Part shown: in pieces, positions 25,952 to 39,175 of the stretch
Position numbering within the stretch: position 1 is the first letter of the stretch
Layout: every line of letters begins with the position of its first letter
DNA from: Karalla daura
Taxonomy: Eukaryota; Chordata; Actinopteri; Chaetodontiformes; Leiognathidae
DNA: 64,000 nt
Assembly (NCBI GenBank): GCA_029224185.1
Contig: CM055194.1
Coordinates: 26,044,364 to 26,108,363, forward strand
Reading direction: 5' to 3'
Notes under the pieces: generated by a model
Seen by the model: only the letters and a program-made list of their open reading frames with translations
Told to the model about the DNA's origin: nothing
Databases searched by the model: none
Program-made: the position numbers and the translations under genes

Positions 25952-25989
25952 GACACACACACGCACACACACACACACACACACACACG
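25952..25989. repeat. (CA)n microsatellite
   Basis: CA repeat with two CG interruptions. Confidence 0.93.
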
Positions 25990-28977
25990 CAGTGGTGAAC
26001 TGCAGCACTGGATGTGCAGGAATACTGTTCTGTTCTTATTTTTGACAAGTGCAGTATAGAAATCTCCCCGAGCAGGATTAATTAAGTAAAAATGAAAAGA
26101 AATTAAAGCGCAGCATTGAACGAGCGTTTTAACTCGCTGGTGGCACGAGATGAAAAATCTGTCAAATGCGGTCACGTGGCTGCGATATTTCACCGTGCAG
26201 CACATATTAGTCTGACGGACTGAACGGCACACATCAAAAAATCCCTTAAGCCGAGTTGGTAGCGTGGCTAAAAAAGGCAGTGAGTGACCTTTCAGCTCCA
26301 TCCATCTGATGGTAATTAGGTGCTGCAATCCCATTGTTTACCAAGGTATTAACACAACAACTGTCGGGGCTTTGCCTCCCTCCTGCCTCCCAGCGAGCGG
26401 CTGCAGCTCAAACCCAACCTGCAGCAAATTGTTTCACACGCTCCTGTCAGGAAATTCGCCTCGTGCAAAAATGTTAAAAAATGATGAAGCATGAGGGAGC
26501 GTTTTTTAATGCACCTGACACGGAGCTGCTGATTAAAGAGTGTAAATGTGAGGGTCACCTCGGGCCAATTGGACCTGTCTTTCATGCACTGATTCACATC
26601 AAAGCGTCTGGGGCAAAACTCCTGGAGGCCCCAGTGTGTGATCAAAGCTCGCTGCTCTTTGTGAATTCTATTTTATCCTTGTTGTTCACATTATGTTCCC
26701 AGTAACCACACAAATCTGAGGCGTAATTTGGAGGCTAAAAGACATTTTAATTCTTCCAGAACCATGTTCAATGCACAAAACAAGAAAGTATAATGTAAGA
26801 TAATGATTAATGCACTTCTTTGTTGATTGACCATTGAAATGACTACTCTTTCATTCTTCTGTTCCACAGACATTGTAAGCAGTAGGGCAGCAATTATTGT
26901 TCATTTTCAGACTGGAAATAATCAAGGCCTTCAAAAGAAAATTAGATAATAAGCATATAAAATATGAAAGGAGAAAAACAGCCAACTGGAGTCTTCCTCT
27001 GGAATAAAAGAGGATGTGATTTGCACGGCCAAAGGTTTACAACACTTTGTTTGAATATAACAGATATAATTACCTTCATGTTGAATTGAATTCACATCAT
27101 AACAATAGATCAGAACGAGGTGAAACACGTCTGAATCCAGAGCGTGAAGCTTCTCCTTTGCTTGTCTTTACTTAGTGAGTGTGGGCAATGTCACTCTGCG
27201 CACAGAGAAGTCTTAAAAAGCTCAATAATTAGTTGTTTTTGTCCTTGCAACACAGACACAGAAACTGTGGGAGGGAAAAGATTCGGTCTCCTCAGAATCA
27301 TTTAGTATGTAAGACAAAGTGCTGCTCTCGCTCAGACATTCTTCTGAACTCTCTTTATACTGAATCATTAGACTGACCACAAACACTTCTGCCACATGAA
27401 CATGAGTATCTACATTATGTGAGCTGAACTTGTGTGATTCGTCTCCTCAGACTCTATTTCCAGACATCCAGAAGAAACGTCTCGCTCAGAGACGTTTCTG
27501 GCTACGTGAAGTGCAAGGCTTCACAAAGACGGCTCTCAAACTGTGACTGGATTGCTTTCAACGCAGCAACAAAATGTGCAAGACACAAGATGGATATAGT
27601 TTGGAAAGCTCTTGACCTCTACCATAACCAATGGTAGACCAGTAGGAATTGTATACTGTTTTTTTTTTTATTCCCATTAGTCTTCCTTGTAATAAAGAGT
27701 GTTCTCCTGGGGTTCCACAGCGGAATGACAAGCTTCCCACCCCCCAAAACCTATGACAAACTTCCTTTTTTTTCATATAATAAGGTTTCAGAACCACAAA
27801 CAATATGGTTCTTCCAGGTAGGTTTCTGACAGCAGGGTTAATAAAACATTAATCTGGTCAGTATTTAAGGAAACGTGTGTGTTGTGCATGACATTTCTTG
27901 TGAGAAAAGAAAGTACTCTATAACACATAAACATATGCATTTATTGGTGCTGGCATCTCTAGAATTCACACAGCAACCAGGAAACAGGAAACTTCCTCCA
28001 ACACCTGACAAACTGAAGCACTCACTAAAGGAAGGAAGATTCTGGAGACTGATCCCAGACCAGCTCATGTGTGATTGATCCGTCAGAGACAGAGGAAAGA
28101 TCTAGAAGATCTTCACCAAGTGAATATTCTGATAATAAAATATATATTTCTAAGGAATTTACAGGCAGGAGAAATGTGACGTTATGTGCCGTTATTGTAA
28201 ATCTTAGGCTGCACTGAGGTGTTAGCTCAGTGCTAGCTCAGTGCTAAGCCTAGCTTAGCTTAGCATCAACGATAGAAAACCTCTACTAGATGACTTCAAA
28301 GTGAATCCACAGGAAATGAAAACACTGTGACAGGAACAGGATGGAGTCCAGAGTGACGCGCTCCGTCCTCAGGTCTCCTCCTTAATCTCAATGACGCAGA
28401 TATCGGCGGCTCGCTGATTTACACCTGCAAACCGCCTCCTCCGGCCTTTCTCTCTGGGCTCCTCATTCGTCTTTCCGAAGCATTTCCACTGTGAGGAATG
28501 TGCAACACTTCACTAATACAGATAATGAGTGAAACCAGAAATACTATAGGTTAGTCCATCAATGCTTCACCCTGAGTCTGTCAGCGCCTCCTCTCTCATC
28601 CTCACCTGTGCATTTCCTGTTTCCTCTCCCAAACGTTACGTAAGCAGCTGTGATCTCCCCGGTCTCCAGCGCAAAGAGATGAATTAGTAAATTACAGAGA
28701 CAAACGGAGCAATAAAACCACTAAACCATAAAGGAGCTACTTACAGTTCCTCTGTCTGTGAAACGCCGACTGAGCTGATGTCTCAGGATGTCTGAGGTAG
28801 GTTTAGAGACGGACGACTCTGCCGCCGTCTCCCTCACTGATTGCTGGGGATTGATTAACAGCTTTGTGCATCCCCCAAATTCTAATTTCTTTTTGTCTTT
28901 TAATTAAAAGCTAGTTGGCTGCACCTCTGGCTGTTACTGTGCAGCAGTAGAAAATGAATGAAGTGCAGCCTCGGAGG

Positions 28978-29003
28978 GGGGGTGGGGGGTGGGGGTGGGG
29001 GGG
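28978..29003. repeat. G-rich tract
   Basis: Runs of three to seven Gs separated by single Ts, a G-quadruplex-type sequence. Confidence 0.85.
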
Positions 29004-29814
29004 TCTCGTCATGAGATTATAATTGTCAAGACGAGACTCTCCTAAACAAGCTGCAGCTCAACACTTTCCCAAACACGCGTTAGGTTTGCACGTTCACACA
29101 ACACACCCAGTGTTTCCCATTTGTTATGTTATTAATCCACATTATTGAATAATAAATACAACACTGTGAATAAGACATTTTTTTCCCTTTACAGATTTTC
29201 TCGGCTTCTTTCATAATTCACGAGTGTTTGGGTGAAACAAAACAAAAACAGCACACAGAGAATATTTTCATGATTTGTTGCTTTTTAGAAATACATCGGT
29301 GCAGAGATGCAGCGCTCACGCACACGCAGCGTTTTATTCTGAGGGATCGAGACGACGAGATCATTACACGCAGCGTTTAGCACAGCGCTGGACGTCTGAA
29401 GCATCAGAGCTGCTGAACAATGACAGGAGGAGCGGGGGGGGGGGGCAGAGGAGGAGGAGGGGGGGCATGGTAATGGCAGCCTGAACGGTGCAGCTGTGGG
29501 GCTGGAGGTGCGGCCCGCTGTCCTCCCAGGTTTGTTTACGTTTCTGAAGCTTCATTTAGTTTCTGTGACACGGTGAGGGAGTGACGCCGCTGATGGATGG
29601 AGGCACCTGTCCTAATGGAGGCTCACACTGTGCCCACTAGTGCACGCTACAGTGATGAATGGACAACAGTTGGGACGCGCTCGGCTGGTGGGAGGAGGTG
29701 GGAGGAGGTGGGAGGAGGTGGTGCAGGGCGACGGCTCCTCACCGAGACGCCTCCTGATGCGGTCGTCACTGAGCAGCTGCAGCGGCGAGTCAGAGCGAGG
29801 CCGCAGGAGTAACA

Positions 29815-29815
<1 letters not shown>

Positions 29816-29899
<84 letters not shown>

Positions 29900-29938
29900 C
29901 ACACACACACACACACACATGCACACACATGCACACGT
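29816..29938. repeat. (CA)n microsatellite, ~120 bp
   Basis: CA repeat with ATGC interruptions in its last third. It is preceded at 29690-29720 by three GGGAGGAGGT units. Confidence 0.96.
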
Positions 29939-29974
29939 ACAGGCTGCACTCAGAGTCTAGTTCTTCCTGGAATA

Positions 29975-30042
29975 TCCCTTCATGCTGACCTGGCAACCAT
30001 ACTGGCCAGCCATCTCAGCTGGCGGTCCATGAATGCTCAGGT
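29975..30042 (-). repeat. Dispersed repeat family 1, partial copy
   Basis: GGTTGCCAGGTCAGCATGAA on the minus strand with a diverged flank. Confidence 0.55.
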
Positions 30043-31000
30043 GACTTTACATCCTCGTTTGAGGTGGAGCTGCCCAGCCCAGCTTCATTTCTCGGGGCTT
30101 CTAACGTGCTGATGACACATACAGAGATGGACGTTTTCTTCTCCTGAACCTTCAGAGCTGTGGACAACAGCAGCATCTGGATCTGATCTGCTCAGGCCTG
30201 CGGAGCCTGACTAATCACACCAGTAACCCGAGTAAACTCTCACAGATGTGAGATGATTGCAGCGCCCAGCGCTCCACAGCGCTCCAGACCTGCAGGAGCT
30301 CTTCTGTCCGTACGAGGAGTGAAGGCCGGCTGCTCCCGCTCCTCCTGCTCCTCCTGCTCCTCCTGGACCTCATCATCTCCCCAGAGTGAGTTCAGAGCCT
30401 CATGTTAGTATCTGACTTTGACTGAGCACACGTTGAAACTGTGTCTGTGCTGTTACGTATTCGTTTTGGAAGACAAACTCTCACAGACAACAATAAAAGC
30501 TGGGCTCTGAGAAGCAAGCTGCAGCGTCTCCTCATTAATAGTGTAAAACGGGTTTCTCGCCAAAGAAGTGACAGAAATTGTGTAACACCGGGCTTCATGG
30601 GTAGATGTGCTGCTAATTGGCTCTTTAAAAGAAGGTTAAGGCATTTTAAAGGCCTCAAATTGGTCTTTTCTCCTTCAGAGCAAGTTTTGAGTGCCAAAAA
30701 TAATTAGGGCGGTGCTGATTGTTGTGGACCCCAGATCACAGCAAGGCAGAGCAGACAGCAGGGAGGACGCCAGGGGAGGCTTTAAGAGCCTCACTGAGGT
30801 AAACTGAACTGGTGCTCATTATGAAATGCAAGCCTTGTTTGAGGGACAGTCGGCAGTCCAGACCGAATAACCATGTGGAACTCCTAAAACAGCTATTTGC
30901 TTGGATTATTAGAGGAGTCGTGTGTCTGTATCTGAACTGATGAAATTGAGCGAAGCCCTGAATAAATAATCACTGACGTCACTTGAAGAGAAAACAAAAC

Positions 31001-31552
31001 CCTGTCCCTGCCCCTGCCCCTGCCCCTGCCCCTGTCCCTGCCCCTGCCCCTGCCCCTGTCCCTGCCCCTGCCCCTGCCCCTGCCTGCCCCTGCCCCTGCC
31101 CCTGCCTGCCCCTGTCCCTGCCCCTGCCCCTGCCCCTGTCCCTGTCCCTGTCCCTGCCCCTGTCCCTGTCCCTGCCCCTGCCGCTGCCGCTGCCCCTGCC
31201 CCTGTCCCTGTCCCTGCCCCTGTCCCTGTCCCTGCCTGCCCCTGCCCCTGCCCCTGCCCCTGCCTGCCCCTGTCCCTGCCCCTGCCCCTGCCCCTGCCCC
31301 TGCCCCTGTCCCTGCCCCTGCCGCTGCCCCTGCCCCTGCCCCTGCCCCTGCCCCTGCCCCTGTCCCTGCCTGCCCCTGTCCCTGCCCCTGCCCCTGTCCC
31401 TGCCCCTGTCCCTGTCCCTGTCCCTGCCCCTGCCCCTGCCCCTGCCCCTGCCTGCCCTTGCCCCTGCCCCTGCCCCTGCCTGCCCCTGCCTGCCCCTGCC
31501 CCTGCCCCTGCCCCTGCCTGCCCCTGCCCCTGCCCCTGCCCCTGCCCCTGCC
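31001..31552. repeat. 0.55-kb (CCCTGC)n / (GGGGCA)n hexanucleotide array
   Basis: CCCTGC and CCCTGT hexamers with occasional CCGCTG and four-base CCTG insertions. Minus strand is (GGGGCA)n/(GGGACA)n, with very many G4 runs. The Pro-Ala-Leu and Gly-Arg frames of about 200 codons on both strands come from the repeat. Confidence 0.96.
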
Positions 31553-31621
31553 ATCTCTCTGTCAGAATACACAGTTATCCTGTAGATATTCAGAACAAGC
31601 TGAGAAGCTGTTTGGAAGAGT

Positions 31622-31765
31622 GAAGCCTATGTGTGGTTGCCAGATCAGCATGAAAGGAGCCAGATCAGAGTGTAATATTCCCACAGCTACAAACAAGATT
31701 TAGAAGAGACTCTGAAGCTCTGATGGAACCAGATTTCATAGCTTCTATGTTAACAGAGAACAGAG
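31622..31765 (+). repeat. Dispersed repeat family 1, long copy
   Basis: GTGGTTGCCAGATCAGCATG, then AATATTCCCACAGCTACAAA, then GATGGAACCAGATTTCATAG and CTTCTATGTTAACAGAGAAC. Confidence 0.75.
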
Positions 31766-33419
31766 GCTCCATCCCACCGTTCTACAGCTCTGCTAAGTGG
31801 CAGACTGTGAGCGTGTCCTGGCTCTGGACGCTGTCCTCCTGCTGCTTTCTCTGCTGTCGCTGCTTTGTCGAGTCCCACGCCCTCTGTGATGGTTTCGTCC
31901 AATCAGAGACGCTCGCTGTCTCATCCAATCAGCAGCCCCTGCTCCTCCTGCACGCCGTCTTCTCTGAGCTTCCATCTTTGATTGACAGTCAGCGCTGCAG
32001 CCAGGAGCTACTGCTCCACTGCTTCTCTGCAAGCTGAGCAAAGAGGGACAGTCGTCTGCACAACTCCACTCCCACTGCTGAGCTCCTCCTGGGTTCTTTG
32101 ATCGTTGTGTGAAAATTCAATGTTTTCCAAGTAAATGTGTCACTGGCTTCACAAAGCTGCAAAACAAAGATTCTCCTGATGATCCCCTGAGCTCATCATG
32201 CCCTTCACTCCTGTACAGCCACCTAACCTACGTGATTATTCAGCGTGTCAGAGTCTTTAAGCTGCACCAATCAAAGTGAAAATGCAGGAAGTTTCAGACT
32301 TTAATAGCAAATAAAGGAGCAGAGAAACAGGAGCGGGAGAGCCGTGTCCCTGCTCCGTAAAGCTGCACTGAATCAATCAAACCCGAGAGGAGGCGATCGC
32401 CTATCACTGATAGCTGCAGGCCAGAAGTACACAGCACCAGGCCGGGCAAAAACTAAATCTAAAGGCTGATCTGCTTCCTTGTTTGGACGTCATATGAGTT
32501 GCTACATACCTGGTTGTGATTTAAATCAAGGTCATTAACTGCAATGTGTTGGAGGAGGCAGAAATTGGGACATTAATCCAGAGGAGAGAGTTATCTGCCT
32601 GTGGAGGTGTGATCAGAATGCAGCCGCTCTGGATGGAAGCAGATGAAGGATGCGACAACAAGCCTGTGTCACCAAACATTATCTTCCACAAGTTTTGCAC
32701 ATAACTCCTGAACTATTCAAGATGTCACCGCAGGAGGAAAATCTCCCTCTTGTTCCCTCGAGCCTCATTTTGTCTTTATGGCGCTGCTTCTGTTCTCTTG
32801 CTGCACACCTGCACTTCACAGGAGTAATGGAGGAACCAAAGGGTAAAATCTGGGGCTGTAAATCTACAGGTTTGATTTGTTTGTCTATTGGTAAATAAGC
32901 TAAGTGTTTGCTGCTCTGCTCTCATTCTTCCTCTCCATCGCCCACCGGCCTCTTCTCACGTCTTCACGTCAGGACTTTGTGTTTGTCCACTTCAGTCCAG
33001 GGTCTGGTTGGTAGATGGCCACAGGAACCTGGTTTAAGTCTAACCTGGCTGTAAACATGTTTTGTGTCCTAGTTTTAATGTGGACTCAGTGAGGAATGTG
33101 TTGCACAGCAGCCAAGTGGTCATGTCTGGTACTGCAGCTTGTGGCTTTGTCTTTGTTGGGTTGTTCTGTTAAACCCTCAGCGTTGTTCCATGTAAAAAGA
33201 CGAAGCTGTGACCATGTCCATAAACGTCCTGCACCTATGAGCCACACTGACAGCCGTTCAGTGGCTAAAGAGGCCTGAGCCACCGAGACAAGTGGAACGA
33301 GAGAGAAACAGTGACTGAACGCAGCAAAGAGAGCAACGTCCCGAAGGAAACATTCAGAGCCTGGCACGACTCTAATTCATTTTAGATGGACTCCATCATG
33401 TGTTAAAATATGTGCATAC

Positions 33420-34160
33420 AATAATAAAGATCATAATAATATCATTTTCCGTTCCTACAGTCGCCTTCACGCTAATTAGTGTCATCTTGCTGTTGCATTA
33501 CCAGGACTATTATGGTCTGCGCAGGTATTAATTAGAGTGGTGCATCTGCAGCTTGTGGCAAAGGTAAATCCCTTTGTTGGGAATTAGCAGGTGTAGAAAA
33601 TGTGTGAGCTCCTTCTATTTCGTGCTGTTGTCCGTGTCTAAACATCGACCTGCGCCTCCTCCGCCGAGTTCTGCTCTGCAGGTTAGAAAATCAGATTAGA
33701 TCTGAGTGTGTAAAATGGGATTTCTCTCCACATCAAACTTAAATTGTGAGCCGAGGAGATTAGCTAAACTAAACCCAATCTAATTTCAGCTTCGCAGTCC
33801 AATTTGCATATTCTGCAGCTCTGAAATGAGGATGATTCACCTTTTACACTTTCACAGATGGGATCATCAAGGATCAACCGATGCATCAGTGTATTTAGAT
33901 TTTCCTTTTTTCCGGCATTAAGTAGCTTTTGATAAAGTCTTAATTTCCTTACTACATCATTATTAGTGTTTGATACCAATGAGCCATCTGGCAAATGTTA
34001 AAGCACAAGCAGATAAGAATTCATAATGAATACGCTCGACTCTATGACAGATTGCAATAAAAGAGAGGGGCTGTGACAATTATCGCAGAGACAGAGCGTG
34101 AGGGCATTTGACAATGTGGCAGCGCTGCACGTGCTAATTGCAAAGCTGCTCATATATTCC
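33420..34160. promoter_or_regulatory. Candidate conserved non-coding block
   Basis: About 740 bp without tandem repeats or credible exons. It contains several TAATTA/TAATTAG homeodomain-like sites (33470-33585), an exact octamer ATTTGCAT (33802) and GCTAATTGCAAAG (34132). The regulatory role is inference from motif density and lack of repeat content; conservation cannot be seen here. Confidence 0.25.
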
Positions 34161-34917
34161 CACAATCTGAGCGGCCGTCACCACTCCTCCCCGCGCAGCC
34201 TCCTCAGCTTTTATGTTTCCTCCGGTCGGGTTCGGCTGCGCCCGTCAGAACGCCTGTTTGAATGGATTTTTTATTTAGCGGTTCAATTGAGTTCAGTGAT
34301 ATAAAACACGAGACCTATAGCACTCTCCCACCTACACACGGTGAGAATGAATCCAAATAGTTCCATTTCACAGCCTCGTCGGCTCCTCCCCAGCACCACC
34401 TGTCATCGGGACATTTTGCAGCAATATCAGAGGAAACACTTTGGAGATTCTGAGCTGTGTGCTTTCATCAGTGTCCCTTAATTAAATCTACCTTTCCCCA
34501 GGCTCTCCCGTGATCTCTGCAAATAAAATACAGAGTAAACACACCTAATTAAAGAAGTTAAAACACAACCCAACCTGGTTCTGCCTCCGTGTCAGTGCCT
34601 GGCAGATCTGCAGCGGCTCCGCATCGTTCTCTAATTCCTCCCGACTCACATCTCACTGCAGCCTAAAATCATGTGTCATTAGTAAATTACACAGGTGCCA
34701 GACTGAGTTATCATCTTGAGTATGAAAAGCTTCATAATAACCTAAGGAGGTGCTTCTAAAACGGTCCTATCTTTTAAGCTAAATGAACACGCCACACTGA
34801 TATGAGATTATCCAGCTTTAGAGCAGACGTGTTGCCCGCAGGCCTGCAGCCAGTTTATGATGCACTATTTTCCTCTAATCTTTTTCAACCTCAACAAGCA
34901 CGAGGAGACGTTGAAAG

Positions 34918-34943
34918 AGAGAAGAAGAAGAAGAAGAAGAAGA
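34918..34943. repeat. (GAA)n short array
   Basis: Eight GAA/AAG units. Confidence 0.9.
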
Positions 34944-37204
34944 ATGTGTTGCAGCTCCACATTTTCAAAGTTTCCTATCCCCCCCAGTGTTTTCTTTTTC
35001 TAGCTGGCAGCTCTTCCAGAGGACGGCGTGTCTGCTCGGAGGCAGAAGCAGCTGAGGTTCATCTGCAGCAGCATTCAGCACCTGCACCGTTCAAACAAAA
35101 AGCTGGATTCATATCTACAAAACCAACAAGCACATTAACGTTAATTAGAGCAGGTAAAAGTACACCTGGAATTAAAGAAGATAATTAGGCTTATGATACT
35201 GATTCTGGGCTAATTGTTTTCAGTCCTTTGTATAAACGATGAAATCAGATTAATCTCAATCGTGGTTTTGTCGCCCTGCAGACGCACAGACCCGCGACAC
35301 GACCCCCTGATTGGTGCAGAGGGCAGTGACATCACCATGTGCCCCCCCCCCCCCCACACACACACACACACACTCAAAGCAACACAGAGAAGCAGAAACA
35401 TGTCATTTAAAGAGAGCAGACAGTACATCTGCAGGAACTGGAGTTCATCGGAGGAAAATAAGGTTTCATAACCTCAGGGTTCGATACGAGAAAAGCAGAA
35501 AACAGATCCATAAAAATGCAACATTATTCTGTGTGGATGAATAAATGTTTACACCAGGAGATTTAACATGAAATGGATGAAACAAGTCTTTGTGTGCTGC
35601 AGTGAATGCATGCCGAGTCCATGTGAGATTAAGAGTAAGAGCAGCGGCTCCGACACATCCACAGAAACACGCTTCATTCCTCACACTGAGGCGAGCAAGC
35701 AGACTGAAGTATTCAATCAAGATCAAAGGGAAAAAGAGTGGAACAGGTGATGGAGAGAGTGTAAGGGACATGAACAGGTCGAGAGCTGAGACGTTTACAG
35801 CCGACAGTCATCAAACTAATTCAGCTCCTCAAGAGGACACGCGTGTTCGCACACACTCCCTTATAATAAGAATAATAATAAAACAATGAAATACATAAGA
35901 TTAGTTTTTTTTCTGTTGTGTTGCTTTGTGTTTGTTGTAAATCTGTTGTAATCTGAAAGCTACGAATCATCAGTTTGTGATTCTGCTACTTGTGTTTTTC
36001 ACATTTCTAGGGTTAATAGAAACAAATCTTTCAGTAAGAAGAGTAATTTCAGCTCTAAGGTTGGTAAATGTGATGTGTGTGTGTCTATGAGGACTCCTCC
36101 AATAGCAGAATGACTGAGAAGCACACAAAGACACAAACACTCAAACATGTTTACGACTGTGTGTGTTCCCATTCACTAGGTTTTTGTACTGGATCCTGTT
36201 GAAAACATTGCCAGTGTGGTGTCTTGCAGTGTGTCACAGCCTGTGATTGTAGGTCCCTACAAGGCTGCGAACCAGATGACTCTTTCAGGGGTATAATTTC
36301 TGTTTTTTTTCCCCATTTCTTATTTATATGATGCCAAAAATATGCTCCCAGGGCTATCGTTTTTCTGTGACTGTTTGCAAAAGCGGAGCGCGAAGGGGAT
36401 TTATCTTCTTGACCCATCACACAAAGACAATGAGCTGCAGAATAGCAGCGTCCAACAGGGAGGACCCGCCCGTCCTCAGATGCTGGGGCCTGTCTCTGAG
36501 CAGCTCCAGACTCATGTTACAGGTGAGGAGCCATCACGGTCTGGGCCGTGCTGCGGAGCTGCTGCCAGCCATCACTGCCCCTCACAGCGACGTCGGCTTG
36601 TCTTCCGCTTCAGGTTTCTGGGCGTCAGGTTGAGTATCTGCAGCAGCAGCAGCGACAGGACAAAGCAGCCCCCCCACGCCCCCCCAGTCCCAGTCCCAGC
36701 CTCGGTCTGGTCTGCGGCAGCTGAACTGGAGCTGTGTGGAGGCTTGAGCAGCGTTCGCCCCGGGGCTGCGGCTAATGGTTTACTGACTCCCCGACAGACC
36801 CTGGGGCTCCAGCTGCTCTCACCTTGTCAAGCTGCGCTCATTAACTCCTATAAGTCCTGGAGAGATGCTCGGTCCCACTCTGCACGACTTACAGGTGCAG
36901 CTGCAACTCTGACAAACACGTTCTCGGGCTAAAGCTCTCGCTCGGATCACTGTTTGTTTGTTTTCAAGCTGGACATAACTCTCTGCCCGTCTGCTGCCAT
37001 GAAAACAGATATTTGCTGCTGTATTTGTGTCTGAGTAATTGTTGATCAGTGCTTCAGGCCATGTTTGTATCTGTTACAGTGGACGGAGCTGCCAGATCCT
37101 GAACTGAACTCTCAGCTACTCCCACAACTCTGTCTGAACAAGCAGGTCATTTGGCAGCTTTAAAGTCAGATACTTTTAATAACAGACAACGGGAAAAAAT
37201 CTAG

Positions 37205-37205
<1 letters not shown>

Positions 37206-37246
<41 letters not shown>
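37206..37246. repeat. (AT)n microsatellite
   Basis: Twenty AT units. Confidence 0.95.
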
Positions 37247-37250
<4 letters not shown>

Positions 37251-37469
37251 TTTAAATAGATACATTTGTGATTCTAACTATATAAATGATCAATGTTAAC
37301 ATGTTTGGGAAGTAAGTAAAAAGATGTGCAGCCCAAGTGACAAGAACATGAGCGAGTGAGACCGTCACGTCAGGAGTTACATTCTCCAACGCTCAGAGCT
37401 CCTCTCAGATCAGAGATGATCATCCAGCTCCATTCATGGCTGCTTCTGCTCGGACCCCTGACCAGAGAC

Positions 37470-37966
37470 ATGTCCTACAATATGTCCCATAATTTGTCCT
37501 GTAAGATGTCATATAATACATCCTATAATATGTCCTATAATATGTCCTACAATGCATTCTATAATATGTCCTTTAATATATGTCCTATAAAACATCCTAT
37601 AATATTTCCTATATGTTCTATAATACTTCCCGTAGTTTGTCCTATAGTATGTGCTATAATATGTCTTTTAATTTTTTTAATACATCCTATAATTTGTCCT
37701 ATAATCTGTCCCTTAATATGTGTTATAATTTGTCCTATAATCTGTCCTATAAACTGTCTCTTAATCTGTCCTATAATCTGTCCCTTAATATGTGTTATAA
37801 TTTGTCCTATAATTTGTCCTATAATCTGTCCCTTAATATGTATTATAATCTGTCCTATAATCTGTCCTATAATCTGTCCTATAATCTGTCCTATAATCTG
37901 TCCCTTAATATGTGTTATAATCTGTCCTATAATCTGTCCTATAATCTGTCCTATAATCTGTCCTAA
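37470..37966. repeat. 12-bp minisatellite (TGTCCTATAATC)
   Basis: About 40 diverged units of TGTCCTATAATC. Its right part has a higher-order pattern containing CCCTTAATATGTGTTATAAT. Its open frames in two plus frames are repeat artefacts. Confidence 0.93.
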
Positions 37967-38709
37967 AACGCTCGTCTCTCAGAGGGGGGGCAGCGACTCA
38001 GCGTCAGCTGCAGCAGAAGTTTGACAGAGGTGGAAAGTCAAGTTAAACTTTCCAAAGCTGGAATCTACAAAGGTTAAGAAGAGCGGCTGATCTCCGCTCT
38101 CGGGGCCTTTTGAGTCCATTTCAGTGCCTCAGAAACACATGAAACGATCCAAACATGGAGGTGATTTATTACATGAGCGGCGAGCGGCAGGAGGCAGCAC
38201 AAAGGGAGATTGGAGGAAGATTACAGTGATGAAATAGTCAAATTTATTATCTTGACAGCTGGATATTCCAATTTCTTTGCCGCTGAGCCATGTAGATTTT
38301 CCAGAGTGCAAACACGTTTAAGTACTTCTTCAGAGTCAATTAAATCAGATACTAGTTAAATTATCATTTTTATTAACCTACAGGTTCACAGTTTTGTAAT
38401 TTTAATCACTATTGGAAAGACTATTAGAGCAGCTTTCCTGTGAAGACAGAACGAAGGGTCATTCACAGAGCGGCAGAATTAATCACACAATGTCACTTCA
38501 AATCTACCTTTCAATTCACTTTAAAGCTCGCTCTGTGATTTACATGTGCATGGAGAATTATCAGTGCTTAGTTAGAGGAGAGATTAGCAGTGCGGCTGGG
38601 CTCCAGGAAACCTGAGCATCTCACCTGAACCGCCCAGAGATCAGTCAAACCTGCAGTTCAGCTACTGTCAGTAATACCACAACTCATCTGCTGCCCCTCG
38701 GACCTGTGG

Positions 38710-38820
38710 AGCCTCCACCCCTGGCCCCCGGCCCCCCCTGACCCCCCCCTGCCCCCTCCTGCCCCCCAGCCCCCCCCCCCCCCCCCCCCAACCCCCACCA
38801 ACCTCCCCCAACCCCCCCGA
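38710..38820. repeat. C-rich tract
   Basis: Successive runs of five to about 20 Cs broken by TGA, AGC and AAC. Confidence 0.9.
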
Positions 38821-38990
38821 CGCTGTTTGTGTTGCGAGCCGCCTTCCAGAGCGTGGACAGTAAATAATAAACCAAGAGAACATTAACCTTTACTTGTGGA
38901 GCTAAGACGGAACCTCAATTAACAAGAGTAAATAATCCTTGTGATTGTTCCTGGACGCTTGATCTCCACCGTGGCCTCATTAAATGGAGC

Positions 38991-39072
38991 GTCCACACAT
39001 AACGTCCACACATAACGTCCACACATAACGTCCACACATAACGTCCACACATAACGTCCACACAAAACGTCC
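38991..39072. repeat. 13-bp minisatellite (ACGTCCACACATA), six copies
   Basis: Near-identical ACGTCCACACATA units, the last changed to ACAAA. Confidence 0.93.
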
Positions 39073-39139
39073 TAACCCCACACACACACACACAGCCGCA
39101 GCTCAGCACAGGGGCACCCACGCAAGCGCTCACGCCGCT

Positions 39140-39141
<2 letters not shown>

Positions 39142-39172
<31 letters not shown>
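39142..39172. repeat. (CA)n microsatellite
   Basis: Perfect CA repeat, with a shorter one at 39077-39094. Confidence 0.93.

Positions 39173-39175
<3 letters not shown>

Noticed and set aside
29720..29815. Possible short exon (minus acceptor CCGCTGCAG, donor CG then GTGAGG)
   Set aside because: Only 34 nt, would break the frame if placed between exons B and C, and both strands look equally coding-like.
30979..31585. 200-codon Pro-Ala-Leu and Gly-Arg frames on both strands
   Set aside because: Produced by the stop-free CCCTGC hexamer; no splice sites or non-repeat domain.
36342..36932. 196-codon plus frame in GC-rich sequence
   Set aside because: No domain, no credible promoter or splice pattern, and overlapping frames also open; CCCCCCA runs and CAGCAG repeats explain part of it.
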